NCBI GenBank assembly: GCA_963969345.1 | Contig: OZ017769.1 | Location: 3,344,298 to 3,408,297, forward strand | DNA length: 64,000 nucleotides | Direction: 5' to 3' | Source of the DNA: Turbatrix aceti | Lineage: Eukaryota > Nematoda > Chromadorea > Rhabditida > Panagrolaimidae | Shown: positions 36,732 to 48,607 of the stretch, in pieces | How the letters are laid out: each line of letters opens with the position of its first letter | Numbering within the stretch: position 1 is the first letter of the stretch | Notes under the pieces: model-generated | Databases searched by the model: none | What the model was told of the DNA's origin: nothing | The model's input: the letters and a program-made list of their open reading frames with translations, nothing else | Position numbers and translations under genes: made by a program

Positions 36732-39700
36732 TCATCGGCGTGAAACAGCCGGTGTATTCGCCGCCGAAGTCCTGCGTGATGATTCATAGTGTTGTTTCCA
36801 CTTTTTCAGCAGAACGTCTATGTACTTTGCCTGTAAAAAAAAATTTCTATAATTTCTATCCAATTTTTTCCGACCCCAAAAACCATTGTACAAGCCTTAG
36901 CTCGACTTTTGACCGCCCCGGCATGCATAAATACCGCTAATAAGCCACGGCCCCACCCCCGTCCAAACTTTTGGTCAACAAAAGAATGAACGACCATAGC
37001 GATGGTCTTTCTGTGTGTAAATTACCATCTAGAACAATGCCGGATCGCCCCCTGCCGAAAGCGGTCGTAAATCAAGGCAAGTGGTTGCGCGAGTAAAATT
37101 CTCAGTTTACAGTCCGGCACAACTGTTTCCGGTGGTCCGATCCAACATGGACATTCACTGACCTGGGGTGTGGTAAAGGAGAAGACGTAAGTCGACCGCG
37201 CAACATCAAAGTTGAGTGAGTCGCCGTCGAGGACGTAAGACAGGGTCGCGTGCTTGAAGATGTTCATCGCGTCCCGGGTCGTGTCGTAGATCACCGTCAT
37301 GCCGTAGTCGTTGATTCCGATGTGTACTGCTACTGTCAGGAATTGGGGCTAAAAATAAACTTTTTTCGTAAAAATAGCTTTTTTTCATATTAAAAAGTCA
37401 AAAAAACCCCGAATGCAAAAAAAAATTCCAAATGCTTTTAAAATTGATTGACTCTTTCCCCCTCCCCTCTCCCGTACATCCGGTGTGCCAAAAGTGGCAA
37501 TTTATTTTTTTCGCAGGTGCGAGATGATGTGAGGTAAGGTGTGCCAGCCGCTGCAGCCCCCCACTTATACCACCCATTTCCCGTCATATTGCCTGCTCTG
37601 CAACGGACGAGTGCGGGTGATGTCCTTGGATACAACCACATTATCCATATCCGTATTCATCCTGCTCCCATCCATCTTGTTTTGAGTATTGGAGTACTAT
37701 TGTTACCGTCCAAAAAACATGGAAAACCCATGGTTTAATCTGTCATCCTCCAGGCAGAGTCGAAAAATCTCTTTTTTTTCCCATTCATCATCAAAAAAGT
37801 AAACACCCTTTTCCTTCCTTTTCTGTCCATTCATACCGGATGAATCCCACAAAAAAATATTTTTTTGATGCCTATCGCGCGATAATAATAAATATCTAAA
37901 TAATATCCAAATGGAGTGTGAATTTAAATTATTTAATAAATGAACCCTTGCTTTCTTCTTAACAGAATAATTTCTGGGAGTCTCTATGTGCCGTGCGAGC
38001 CCGCGTCCGCGTCCGCGTCCGTGTCCGTGGGAATGTGTACCGCCACCAGGCACCCAATCTCTGACAGACCGGACAACAGAGATTGAGATTGACGGAGCAC
38101 TCCTCATTCTCGCCTCCTCCGAGGCACCCCCAAGATTAATGACCACCCCTCCCCCCCTTCTTACTCACCCTCGACATGTGCATGGTTGCCTGGAAATACG
38201 TGCTGCCATACCACTTGAGTTCCCAGAAATTCTTGAGTAACTGTCGCTGGAGTGTGACGTGATCGCGTATCTTGCAGTGCTGCCGAGCGCACTTCTCGAC
38301 CTCCGCGATCAGGGCCCTAGCCTTGCGCGAAGAGGGCGGTAGGCTGTGTGGCACGAAGATCTGTGGGAGCATGTCTTCCCTGAAAAGTAAGAGGATTTCT
38401 TTGAGGGTCGGTCAAACGGCACTTTTCTGTTCAAAACACTTTTCGGTTCCCCCCTGGCGTCGGGATGGCACACTTGTCCCAAAGTGGCTGTCCCAGAGCG
38501 TTGGATTATTAAGAGTCGCCATATGGCCTCGGAATCATCGCGGGAAGTAGCCTATTACTCTTTCAATTTCGACCCATGCTCAGGACTCAGGGTGTACCGT
38601 ACTCGCGCCACCGAGTGTTTTTACTCGCCGAGCGCTGGATAATTACCCGGGCAATAAGTTTGAGTGGTATTGCCCTCTGCTCTGCCTCTTCGCAGGGCAG
38701 GGAGCGTGGTCCAGTCTCAAAACTTTCATCGCGACTCAAAACTTTCTTCATGGACGACCGGACATGAGTCTTCATCCTTGCTGGACTTTTCATTCACTTA
38801 TTCTTATTTCAAGTCGCCTACATAGATGCATTTTGCTCCTGGGCACACCAACCAACCATCCTGGGTGGTCTCATTAGTGTTATCCGGATCTGTGTTACGG
38901 TCACATCGGTGTTCGAGTTAGCAACCCATCCCTATCCGCGTCGTCCACTTTTGAAGCAAGCTGGTCATTGCATACATAAATACACTACGTAGCGCATCAA
39001 CCTGCCGGGTCAGGTCACGGCTGACCCATCCCGGTGCTTTGATCCAGGTGTGTTAGCTTATGCAAATTCTTGCCCCTTCCCGGCGCACCCCATGCTTAGT
39101 GCCTGTGCCTGTGTAATCACAGCAACGACCCTACCAAGCTCGGCGAAAACTAAAAAGTCGCTTGCATGCAATTCACACAAAAGTTGGTGTGTGTGGTGTC
39201 ATTGTTCTCGCCTGACGGAACAGGCCACCTTTAATGTCGCTAAATGCCTTGCGCACTCGCCCTGCTTCAAGTCGGGCGACCGTGATTGAAGGGCACATAC
39301 CAAAGGCAAGTTCCGTTTCCCGAACGCTTCGGCTGTCAGACACCCACCGTGCCAATAAACACAGTTTCGCTTGCTTTTCCTGGACTCTGCTGTGCGGTCT
39401 AACCAGCCCCACTTGACCCTGCGCAAAGCGTGCCGACACCGGCGTCTGCCTGAATGCTCCTTTTTTTCGCGCATTACCCCTCATCCGACTGTGCTCGGTC
39501 GGCTCGACCAAATAAATCCAATTAACTCAATCCGGTCGCGGGGAGAAGAGAAAGGACAGAAATTGCTTTGCGTGGATGGATGGATGGATTGCGGGAGTTT
39601 ATTGTCTATCCCGCGCGGCAGCCCAGCCAAAAAAAAAAACACAACAAAAACAGTGTGACCTCCTCCCGCGCCAGTTTCTCTCTTCGCCTCCAACAACCTC

Positions 39701-42700
39701 AGAACAACCCGCCAAGGGTCATCTCGAGAAGGACTTTATTTGTTCCGGGGCCCCTCTTGTCGTCACTCTTCTTCTGCAAGGACGAAGACCACCCACCCCC
39801 AATATTGTTTTGCGAGGTTGTCTTGGGCTGGCGTGTGTGATGGAAAGAGAGCCAATTATCCCTTCAAAAATCCCGACGCGAGAAGCAACGACCCGTGGTG
39901 TAACGATGTCGGTTATCCACTCTCGCGCATGCAGAGGTTGGTTGACGGAATGAGTGCACGGAAGAAAAAGTGAGTCAGGTAATCCATCTTTTCTTCCTTT
40001 TCTTTCGTGCACGCATGTTTTTCCACGGATGTTAGAAGGGCATTGTCCGGAATATTCGTTTTACAAGTGCCATTTGATCGTGATTGGGTCCTTTATGAAC
40101 CTGATCGCGATCAAATGGCACTTGTGGGATGAATGTTCCAGACAATAATCCCTACAACCGTCAAAAAACATGCACTGACCATCGCCTAGCGTCCACTAAG
40201 TCCTGTGGGAAAGATAACCACCCAGTTTTTCTAATGGTTATCTCCACGGATCGTTAGCCATCCAACAGTAGTGCGAATTCACAAACCGATAATGAGCAGC
40301 CCCCAGAGACCAGTTTTATTCCAGTTGTCTTTTTTCCCTCTTTTTTTTGTCGTCCGAAAAAGCCATCCTTAGCTGCCAAGCACACGCTGCTCGTCGTCCT
40401 GGTCGTGGTTGCGGTTGCGGTTGTTGTCCGGCGCCGGTTGTGACACCTCGTGCTGTCACTCTCCCCCTGGCCTTTTCGGCCGGTCGGTCATTCAATTGCC
40501 CAAGCAAAGGCACGCAGCCCGGGCCGCCCCTCATTTTGTCACTTTTGTTCTTGTTCTTGTTCTTTTTCTACGCGCGACCACAAAAATTCATCAGGCCCTC
40601 GCTTGCTTGTTTTCTAACCCCCATTTACAAAAAAAAAAGAGCTAAGCACTCTCGCTACAAACAACGGGGCAGGAAGGAAAGCTTCAATGTCGACGATTGT
40701 GGCGATGGCGATGGCGTCGGCGTCAACTTTACCCCCTCCCCCCCCCCTCCCCGGGCAGTCGGCTAACCCCCAGTCGTCCATGCCATATGGCCGAAAGACT
40801 CCTTCTTGCTTGTCGTTTCGTTTCGTTTCGGTCATTTTAATTCGTTTTTTAGTTGTTGTTCGTTGTTACCCGACGATGCACTCACTCGAAGCCTCTAATA
40901 TGAGCTCCCTGAGGGCACGGGGGAATAAATGACTTGTAAATTCATACTTGATAACTTTTTTCCGCGTTCGTTTGCCATTCGCTCGCGAGTCGCGACCGAC
41001 CCCGTAACTAAAGAAGGGGAGGGGGGGGGGAGGAATTCATAAGCAGGGGCAGGGGCAGGGGCATCCTAGGCCTAACTAAGTCCTAGGACTGGTCAGCTGA
41101 GGAATGGGCGGGCGGCACAAGGCACGTAGCAACCAACAGCTGCAAGCTCCCTCCGTGACTGCCCTGTTGCCCGCCAAAGGGCCATTCCCGTAATTACCCA
41201 CGGCAAAATCAGCGCCTAATGTCCCCCTAGCGGCGTCTGTGTCAGCGACAACGCCGGCGGCGGTGGCGGCGGCGGTAGTGGCGTGGACCTGGCTAGCCCG
41301 CCAAAAGTCATCCATTCCATCCCGAGAGAACATCAGAGTTCGCCTCTTTTTTCTCTCTCCTGCACACTATTTTTTTTTTCTTTTTCATAATAATAATCGG
41401 CGCTTGTTTAGCCACTTTGTCCGAGAGTCCCTCTTTCTCCGGCGACACGTCCCCATGTACAATACCGCACCCAATTGCCGCGTTGCGTGTGCCACAGCAG
41501 TCGCCGTTAGATTACCACTGGCGTGAGTGCCCCTCGGTCTCGGTCTCGGTTGTTGTCTTTTTTTGTTTCACGCAGCAGTCCACAGTCCATCTCACGTTTA
41601 AATACGTCTTATTTTCGTCCCTTTTGCACTCGGCACGCAACCAATACAAAGAAAAAAAAACCAACCAAGTTGGGCCCTATTTTTAATTTTCGTGCCACCC
41701 CAAAACCCTGATTCCTCGTATCTCGTGTCTTGCATGCTCTAAATTGTTTTCTTTTCTTTTCTTTTCGTTCGTTTTTCATTTTACATTTTTCATTTTCCCG
41801 GCGAACAACAGCTACAAAAAAAAAGTTAGTGTTGTCTCCGGGATCCTCCGCGGCCCCTCAAAGCCCACTCAAACGCGCACAACTTGTGTCAACCTCTCGG
41901 CCCTCTTGAAGGGCTCCTATGTCACCTGGCTTCCCACCCCCGAGATCTGGGTGACAATAGAAAAAAAAAGTTTAACACTCACGTAATTGGGACGTCTCCG
42001 AATCGGAGAAGTGCGAGGATTGCCGCGACAAAGACTGTATCCGTGTTCGGGCCGAGTCCCGCGAGATAGTTTTTGACAGCTTCGTCGAAGAGTAGCGAGA
42101 TCGCGATCGGGCAGAAGGGGGTCTGAAAAAATTAATTGATATCAAAACATATTTATTTTTTAGCCACCTGCCTTAGCTAATCCATCCCATGGCCACGCCC
42201 CACATATTGTATCGCCTCGGCATAGCCCTTGTTTTTGCCCTCCAGCTCATCAATTCAGGTAAACATTTTTTTCTGTTAAATATTTATCACGTGTTTTTGT
42301 GGATTTTTAGTGACAGCGCTCTACTGCATCCAGTGCGACAGACAACAAGCTTGGTACTCGCCGGAGGACAACGAAAGGCTCATACACCTCTGCCAAACGG
42401 GTGAAATTGCTCCCACAAAGTGCCAAAATTCTTCACATACCCATTGTATCTACAGTTTCTTCAGACAGGGTCCTAATCCAGGTGAGACAATTTTGAAATT
42501 GAAACAAAGGGGTCTGGAAACGAAAAAAATAGGTCAAAATCGTAAATTTACGATTTGAATGGTTTTGACACGAAAATTTATAAAATCACTTCTTTGAGTA
42601 TTATGTAGCCTAAAATATTTTTAAGACCCTTTTCAAATTACTAAAACGGTCCTAAAAAGAAAAAAAAGTTTACTGAAACGGTTTTGGTAGATTTACGATT

Positions 42701-45700
42701 TCAATTGTCTCAACACGAAAATTTTAAATCCTATTTTGAGTATTAGTAGCAAAAAATTTTTTCTTTGCCTTTTTACTAATTCTTTTTCATTGTTTGTTTG
42801 GAACGTGATAAGACGGCACGAACAAATCTCCCATGAGTAACCGGACTTCCGTCGATTAGTATGACAAGAGACCTATGTTAGGGCGTTTCCCCCATTCGAC
42901 CGTACAAGTCGTCCTTGTTAATCAGGGGTGCGGCTGGTGTGATCATTCCGTACCGTCTTAACCTTTGCCTTTCTCATTTTTCCAGCAACCACGATCACAG
43001 AACGACGCTGCGGACGTCAGGAAGACATAATCGGATGCACAATGTACAAATCGACAAGTCGGAGGGTACGACACCTCCTGGGTGGCGGTCAACCCGATCC
43101 TACGCTCAAGACACCCGTTACAAGGAGGAGAGAAGCATCTCTCTTCGTCGAGGTCTGCACCGAAGGATGCGAGGGAGATGGGTGCATCAACGCAGCCCCG
43201 GCGGCCAGTAAAGGCTCCATCGCCTTCGCCTTGCTACTCACTGCCATCGCTGCCTACTTGCTTTGAAGCTATGCGTCTTTTTGGACGACAGCCCGTTGTG
43301 TTTGTACATAAAGATTATACTATTCGAAAAAACACGACCGAAAAGGGATTCAAACGGAGCCAAAAGTCGAAAATTCAAATTTTTGATGCTCCTGCAACGA
43401 AAACCTAATTTCGCTTAGTTAGATGCCACAAAGTGCGCACACCAATGCGCACGAGATCCCTGGATGTGGTCTCAACACGAAAACTCGCTAAACTTTCGCT
43501 GCGAAACCAAAACGCGCAAATTCAATCAAAAACTATTGTTTTTTGAACTTTTAGGCATCTAAAATTGTTTCCCTGCCTAATTAACCCGTAAACCCTTCCC
43601 TAAACCCCAACATACCAATTCCTTTTCCTGCCTGACAGTAACCAGCGCTTTCCTCTGGAGCACGACGGTTGGTGTCTCACCATATCGGGCTTCGTACTGC
43701 CGAACGTTTTTTGTAACAACTTGTCCAGGACTCAGCTGTAGGCTGAGTCTCGATGCCACCAGCCAAATGGAAAACAACGGCGCGCATCGTGGATCGAGGC
43801 CGAGCTCGGCCATGACGCGTTGCTGGAGGTCATCCGCGGTCGTCATTTCTCCACACTGGATATGGAGTGATCCCTTTTCGCCGTGATGCACTTCAATCTT
43901 TGTCAGATGGAGTTCGCGAAGGAGGTACGTGGCTCGCTGCCAGTTTGGCTTGGGATTTGATTCACAGACTTCGAGGGCGGTACGACCATGGTTGTTTCGG
44001 ATTTCCCTATCAAGACAAGCGTGTGATAGCATGAGCTCTATCAGATTATAGTGTCCATTGAGTGACGCAAGGTGCAAGGGCGTCTCCCCGTTACGGTTTT
44101 GCTTGTTGACATCCGCAGTCACCTGGTTCATCAGTACTTGCGCTGCCTTTAGGTGACCGTAGAACGCACAGTAATGCAGCGGCGTCCATGAATCGCAATC
44201 GGGCGTGTCTGCGAGATAGCCTTGGTCTAGCAGAGCTCTGCAACAAAAAATTGTAAATGTTCAAAAAAAGAACAAAAGATAACAAGTCATATCACTTTGC
44301 AAAAAAAAAGGGTACCGTAATCAAAAAGTAACTCTATATAAAGCTATAAAATACAGTAAAACAGTAAAAAACAAACTAATGACGTCAAAAGGTCCCGAAA
44401 CGAAAATTCCACAAAACATAACACTCTGCATACAAAACTACCGTAGCCAAGTAACAAAAACTCCAAAATTACGATAAAATCCAAAAAACGAGGTAAGTTA
44501 CAGTAAAATAGTGCAAAACCAAAACCAATGACGTCAATAGGTCCCGTAACGAAAATTCACATCACAAATCGTTACTTTTGTTCTTTGAACTGGAAAGCGG
44601 ACGTAATCATCAAAAATCGCCCCTTTCTTATCGTCCACACCCAATTTTCTACCGTATTCTATCCTGTTCTTCTTCCCAAAATTCTTACCTAGCCAAATCG
44701 TGATCATTTTCATAGGCTGCGCTGTGTAGGGGGTACTTTGCTTTCCAGACATCGGCCGCGGAAAGTGTGTTGTCCAGTTTGACGTCACGGAGCACAGTTC
44801 GACCCTTTGCAAAGTACACGAGACCAGGAGCGCGTCTGTTGGGGTTGAATCCGGGATTGATGTGGAATTTGTCGACCTTGTCGAGAGTGATCATCTTTAC
44901 ACGGATTCTGTTTGACCGTTTCACAGAATCTGTGAGGTCAGAAGCAATTTTGTGGCCGTCAGGTGAGGCATCCGGATGAGAAACCGCGAGACACGGTGGC
45001 TGGGCTTTGGGGTCGTTTGCCGGGTTGTGCGCGCATTGCCGAAAACGGTAGCCTGCGGGTCGGAGGGAGAAGAGCCGGGCTAGGAAATCGGCAGCGTCCA
45101 TTTGGCCTGCGGCGAGCCAGGTGTCCAGTCGGATGAGAAAATGCCGGGTCTCGACGTCGAGCGTCGGTGCGCCGATGGTTGCTTCGTGGAGGACGTCTGC
45201 GAAGGGCACTAGCTTGAGGCCTTCGCTCGGACCGCCCATGTCCGACAGGGTCTCGCCGGGAATAGGCAGGACGAAGAAGCGGGAAGAAAATGCCTGGGAT
45301 GTTGAGGGTTCATTTTCGTCGGTATGGATTGGGATTGGGAGTGCTCGGCGACAGAGGGCTTTTCTGAAAACGGTTGTTTTTCAAAGAATAATATTTTTTT
45401 TGTTTCCAATGCATTTTTTTAATTTTAAATAAAATTGTATTTTAATTTTAAAATTCAAATATTTAAAAAAAATTTATTTTGAATTATAATTTTTTTAATT
45501 TTAAATTTTAAAATTTTGAATTATAATTTTGTTTTTTTTTAATTTTAAATTTTTAAAATTATGATTTTTTTAATTTTAAATTTAAAAATTAAAAACTTTT
45601 ATTTAACATAGTTAATTTTTTTTTATTTTTAACATAAAAAATATTTTTTTTTAAATTCCAAAATTTTTTAAAGTTGAGAAAAAATTTTTTTAAGGTAATT

Positions 45701-46514
45701 AAAAAAAATTGAATTTATTTGCACTTTCAAAAGTACAAAACCCCTGTTAAGTTCCACTAAAATTCCAAAACCATCGATAAAATCCAAAGAATTCAAAAAA
45801 TGTAATGAATACCACGGGAGAATCCAAATTCACGAGTTTTCCCCTGATACGTTAATTAGTCGCTTAAGCGATTTCCCACCATGCAGTTTTTTGCCTTTTC
45901 GCTGTCATGAAATTGTTGCATGCAATGTGATGTATACGTATACATACATACACCACAGTGCAGGCAGGCACAGAGAGATCACCGTTCTCCGTCAACAACG
46001 ATCACACGCGCGTCAAGAAAAAATCTAAAAAAAAAATTGGGAGGGGTTCATTTCTCCAAACGCGTAAACATCGCGCCCTTAGGCACGTTGTTTGGCGTTG
46101 GTGCGCGGTCCAACGTCACCGATAGGTGTGGATGACGATGGATTGGATTGGCCGAGCAAAGGAAGAAACGGGCGCGCGCGCGCACGCGTTCGCTGTTGCC
46201 TGGGGCGCGTCACGAGGTCCAGGTCGAACATGGAGAAAAAGTTTTTTAACCACAAAAAAAATGCCCAAAAATTGTATAATTTTAATATTTACTTACCGCG
46301 AAAAAAGTCCCCTCGCCGCAGCAATGACCTCTCCCGCGAGATCGCAGGTTGTGGCACTGCAGTCAATCGGAACGCGGGGCAGGCTCCGGGCTGCCGGAGC
46401 CGGAGCAGAAGACTGTTGGGGTCGAGCGGCAAGGAGGATGTCAAAGGCATCCACGCCGACCGGGGGACAAAGGTGGGGTTTTCTGAGCACGAGGAGTGCT
46501 ACTGTCACGTCCAT
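36732..46514 (-). CDS. kri-1: KRIT1/CCM1 orthologue KRI-1 (NPxF, ankyrin, FERM)
   Basis: Seven exons in phase: 46514-46297, 45363-44689, 44237-43616, 42122-41983, 38379-38169, 37348-37163 and 36830-36732, giving 716 aa (human KRIT1 is 736). The N-terminal Nudix-like region has VDAFDILLAARP and FFVLPIPGETLSD. An NPxF motif (DKVDKFHINPGF, about residue 242) sits where KRIT1 has NPYF. Ankyrin repeats follow (KYPLHSAAYENDHDLAR, GETPLHLASLNGHYN, GRTALEVCESN). The FERM domain is split over exons 3-7: SIWLVASRLSLQLSPGQ, ISLLFDEAVKNYLAG, FWELKWYGSTYFQATMH, VAVHIGINDYGM and AKYIDVLLKKWKQHY. KRI-1 is a scaffold; in C. elegans it acts in germline-loss longevity and apoptosis. Two introns exceed 1.4 kb and contain other elements. 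Start: the ATG lies 5 nt after TTTTTTTCAG. Confidence 0.92.
39954..40012 (+). other. Stem-loop 1 of the kri-1 intron group
   Basis: GTGCACGGAAGAAAA pairs with TTTTCTTTCGTGCAC over about 15-16 bp with one G-U on the plus strand, loop about 28 nt. One mismatch further out, three more pairs form. Weaker than the neighbouring hairpin. Confidence 0.3.
40041..40146 (+). ncRNA. Candidate precursor-miRNA-like hairpin, near-perfect 43-bp stem
   Basis: The left arm 40042-40084 and right arm 40104-40146 pair over 43 positions with a single clear mismatch and a 19-nt loop (TGGGTCCTTTATGAACCTG). Six or seven of the pairs are G-U in plus-strand RNA and would be A-C if the minus strand were transcribed. 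The RNA is therefore probably plus-strand, antisense to kri-1. Further pairing with internal loops continues below the stem (AGGG with CCCT, GTT with AAC), like a pri-miRNA base. The 3' arm contains AAATGGCACTTG, which shares AAUGGCACU with the miR-228/183/263 family start, but on the 3' arm. A short inverted-repeat transposon remnant is the main alternative. Confidence 0.55.
40184..40258 (+). other. Stem-loop 3 of the kri-1 intron group
   Basis: GTGG-GAA-AGATAACCA (40205-40220) pairs with TGGTTATCT-CCAC (about 40235-40247) with a 3-nt bulge and a 14-nt loop. An imperfect lower stem uses GCCTAGCG and CGTTAGCC. Confidence 0.3.
42189..43266 (+). CDS. Small secreted Ly6-like protein (copy B), nested in a kri-1 intron
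   Basis: Exons 42189-42258, 42311-42481 and 42986-43266 join in phase to 173 aa. It has the same intron positions and phases as copy A at 29609-30232. Signal peptide: ILYRLGIALVFALQLINS. Shared motifs: VTALYCIQC, THCIYSFFRQ, RRCGRQEDIIGCTMY, VCTEGCEGDGCINAAP. The hydrophobic C-terminal tail is IAFALLLTAIAAYLL. It lies wholly within the kri-1 intron between 43615 and 42123, on the opposite strand. Relative to copy A it has about 20 extra residues after GCTMY (SRRVRHLLGGGQPDP). These could be an unspliced 45-nt GT...AAG intron at 43066-43110, which is in frame. Probably GPI-anchored; ligand unknown. Confidence 0.75.
44330..44570. repeat. Direct repeat with TGACGTCA sites in a kri-1 intron
   Basis: Two copies, about 150 bp apart, of a unit containing ACAGTAAAA, AATGACGTCAA, AGGTCCCG and AACGAAAATTC (centres about 44385 and 44535). 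Each contains the palindrome TGACGTCA, a perfect CRE-type site. Confidence 0.5.
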
Positions 46515-46522
46515 ATAAGCTG
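46515..46522 (-). promoter_or_regulatory. Probable spliced-leader acceptor of kri-1
   Basis: On the minus strand a run of T plus CAG is followed by CTTAT and the ATG. A 5-nt leader suggests trans-splicing and explains why no upstream exon is found. Confidence 0.45.
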
Positions 46523-48177
46523 AAAAAAAACAAAATGGGTAAAAGTAAGCGTCGTAGGTGTCGGGAAAGTCCAGAATCGCAACACACAAAAAACCACGCA
46601 AAATCGAGCGAAAAAGAGAGGAGAAAAAGAGAAACGACGATTTTGACCCAAAATCATGTCAACTTTTTGGGCGTGGTACCCTTCGCGACGAACGAACGAA
46701 CAAGTCGATTGTCCGTGGTATCTAACTGGGGATGTGTCTTGCTGATAGCAATGATGATACTACTAGGTAGGGGAGCTTTAGGGTGTGTAAAAAGTCAGTC
46801 AGTCAGCATACCCACGTCCAACCAGGAGGGGAGGGGAGACCGGTCTACGTCACCCCCTCATCCCCTGGTCGGGGTCAAGTCGATAATCGGCGGATGGGTA
46901 CCCCGACCCGACCTTTTTTTTCAGGAGTCAGGTAGACCATGAAAAAAAATGTAAATGTAAATTTAAAAAAATTTTTAGGTGGAGCACAAAATCTCGAAAT
47001 TTTTGTACACGATCTTTGCATGCAAGCGAGAAAGCACTCAATTAGGCGCGCCTAAGTAAGCTCGAAGAACACAGATCAGCCCCACCACCTGCTGATTTGA
47101 ATGAATTTAATCAGCGCGCGCGCGGAGGCAAAGATAAGCAAACGTATCATGCCATGGAACAACCCCGTCATAGATACATCGTTCCGGATGTTTTTCCGCT
47201 TGTTTACATTCTCGAAATTTTCCCCCACCCAAAAAAAATATTCGAAATTCATTTCTGCCGTTTTCTGCGCCAATGCAACCAAAAAAAATTTTCAGAAAAA
47301 AAATAGATGGAAAGTCAAGAGTATGTACGACCTCTGCCTTTCAACACTCTGCACAAAATAATGTATGTATGAACGAAGGAACAAAAAAATACTCCGGAAG
47401 TCGTAAGTGAGTGAAAACACAGAGGAGTGGTGACGATGTGATAACAAAGTGCTGTTCTGCTGCTGGGCTCGCAGATTGGGTAGAAGAGTGAGTTAATCGG
47501 CGGGAAAAATGATGGGGATGACGACGTCGATCAAGAGGGGAGGTACATACCAGAACCCAGTTCAGAAAAAAAAAGGAGGCGTCAAAGGTGCACTGTACAG
47601 TGTACACCACGTAGGAACGGTAGCCCTAGCCCGAAATATAGCAGCGCGTGCGTGGTTTGATGACATTGTCCACGGAGCAAACAACCAACCCCAACCGCCC
47701 GACAACTGTTGTTTTCGTGGTTTGTTTTGACGAAAAACAGGGTGGGTCCATTTATTCCGGGTAGGAGGGGAGGGGGAGAGATCTGGCGCGAACAATTTAC
47801 TAGACGTCGATGATTCTGATCATCGTGAGTACAAACAATTATGGTCGAGTTCGCGTGCGACGTTCTCAAATGAGCTTAATTTGAGAAATGTCGAATCAGT
47901 TCAATTCCAAATATCTGAGCTAGATATTTCAATTTAAACTGTAAAAATCTGATATAGATCTGAATTTTCTTTGTTTGTATTCCACTCAAAAGTTTTTTAA
48001 TATTATACTTCACTTTTTTTTTCAAAAAACTGTATCGTTTTTGACGATTTTTTTCAAATGATAACGTTTTTGCTGACAAAAAACACATGAGCGCACATTA
48101 AATTTCGTGATAAACTGATCATTTAATTTGACTTAAAACTGGATTTCAAAAATTCGATATAATAGAAAATCTGTAAT

Positions 48178-48607
48178 TTAAACCAAGGCATAAAATCCGG
48201 CCGGCCGGCCGCAAAAGCCGGCACGGCCGGCCGGCCGCGGCCGGCTGCGGGCCGGCTTTTCGATTCAAGGCCGGCCGAAAAAGCCGGAAAAATATTCGAA
48301 AGTTGATTTTTTTCGAAAACAGTATGATTTTCTGACGTTTTTGTGCATCATTCGTCTTTTTTTTTACTTTTTACGACAGGGGAATTTATTATTATGCATT
48401 TTTCCATAATATTAGGTTGTTTCCAAAATTTTTTTTTTTCCAAATTTGGTCAAATTTTGCGAAAATAACCCTAAAATAAAGCACGAAAATTTTTTTCAAA
48501 AAATAGGCCGCGGCCGCGGCCGGCCCGGCTTCGGCCTGAAAATTTAGGCCGGCCGCAAGCCGGCCGGCGGCCTGATTTTTAGGCCGGTTTTATGCCTTGA
48601 TTTAAAC
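48178..48607. repeat. GC-armed fold-back element
   Basis: The ends are inverted repeats: TTTAAACCAAGGCATAAAAT on the left, and on the right the reverse complement of AGTTTAAATCAAGGCATAAA. Inside each end is a roughly 90-bp arm made of CCGGCC/GGCCGG units with short AT spacers (about 48198-48288 and 48505-48592), including GCGGCCGC. The roughly 215-bp centre is AT-rich with no reading frame. In this AT-rich region such arms should form a very stable hairpin or cruciform. It looks like a non-autonomous transposon relic. Confidence 0.65.

Larger units (their letters stand above)
38380..41982. other. 3.6 kb intron of kri-1
   Basis: It is GC-richer than most introns here. It holds the hairpin group at 39954-40250 and, at about 39010-39050, a weaker stem built on GGGTCAG/CTGACCC. 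It also has GC simple sequence (40690-40760 and 41040-41060) and a GTTCTT run (40540-40562). No protein-coding exon is seen on either strand. Confidence 0.5.

Noticed and set aside
46496..46942. Plus-strand frame overlapping the kri-1 start
   Set aside because: Antisense to the kri-1 first exon and upstream DNA; basic low-complexity translation.
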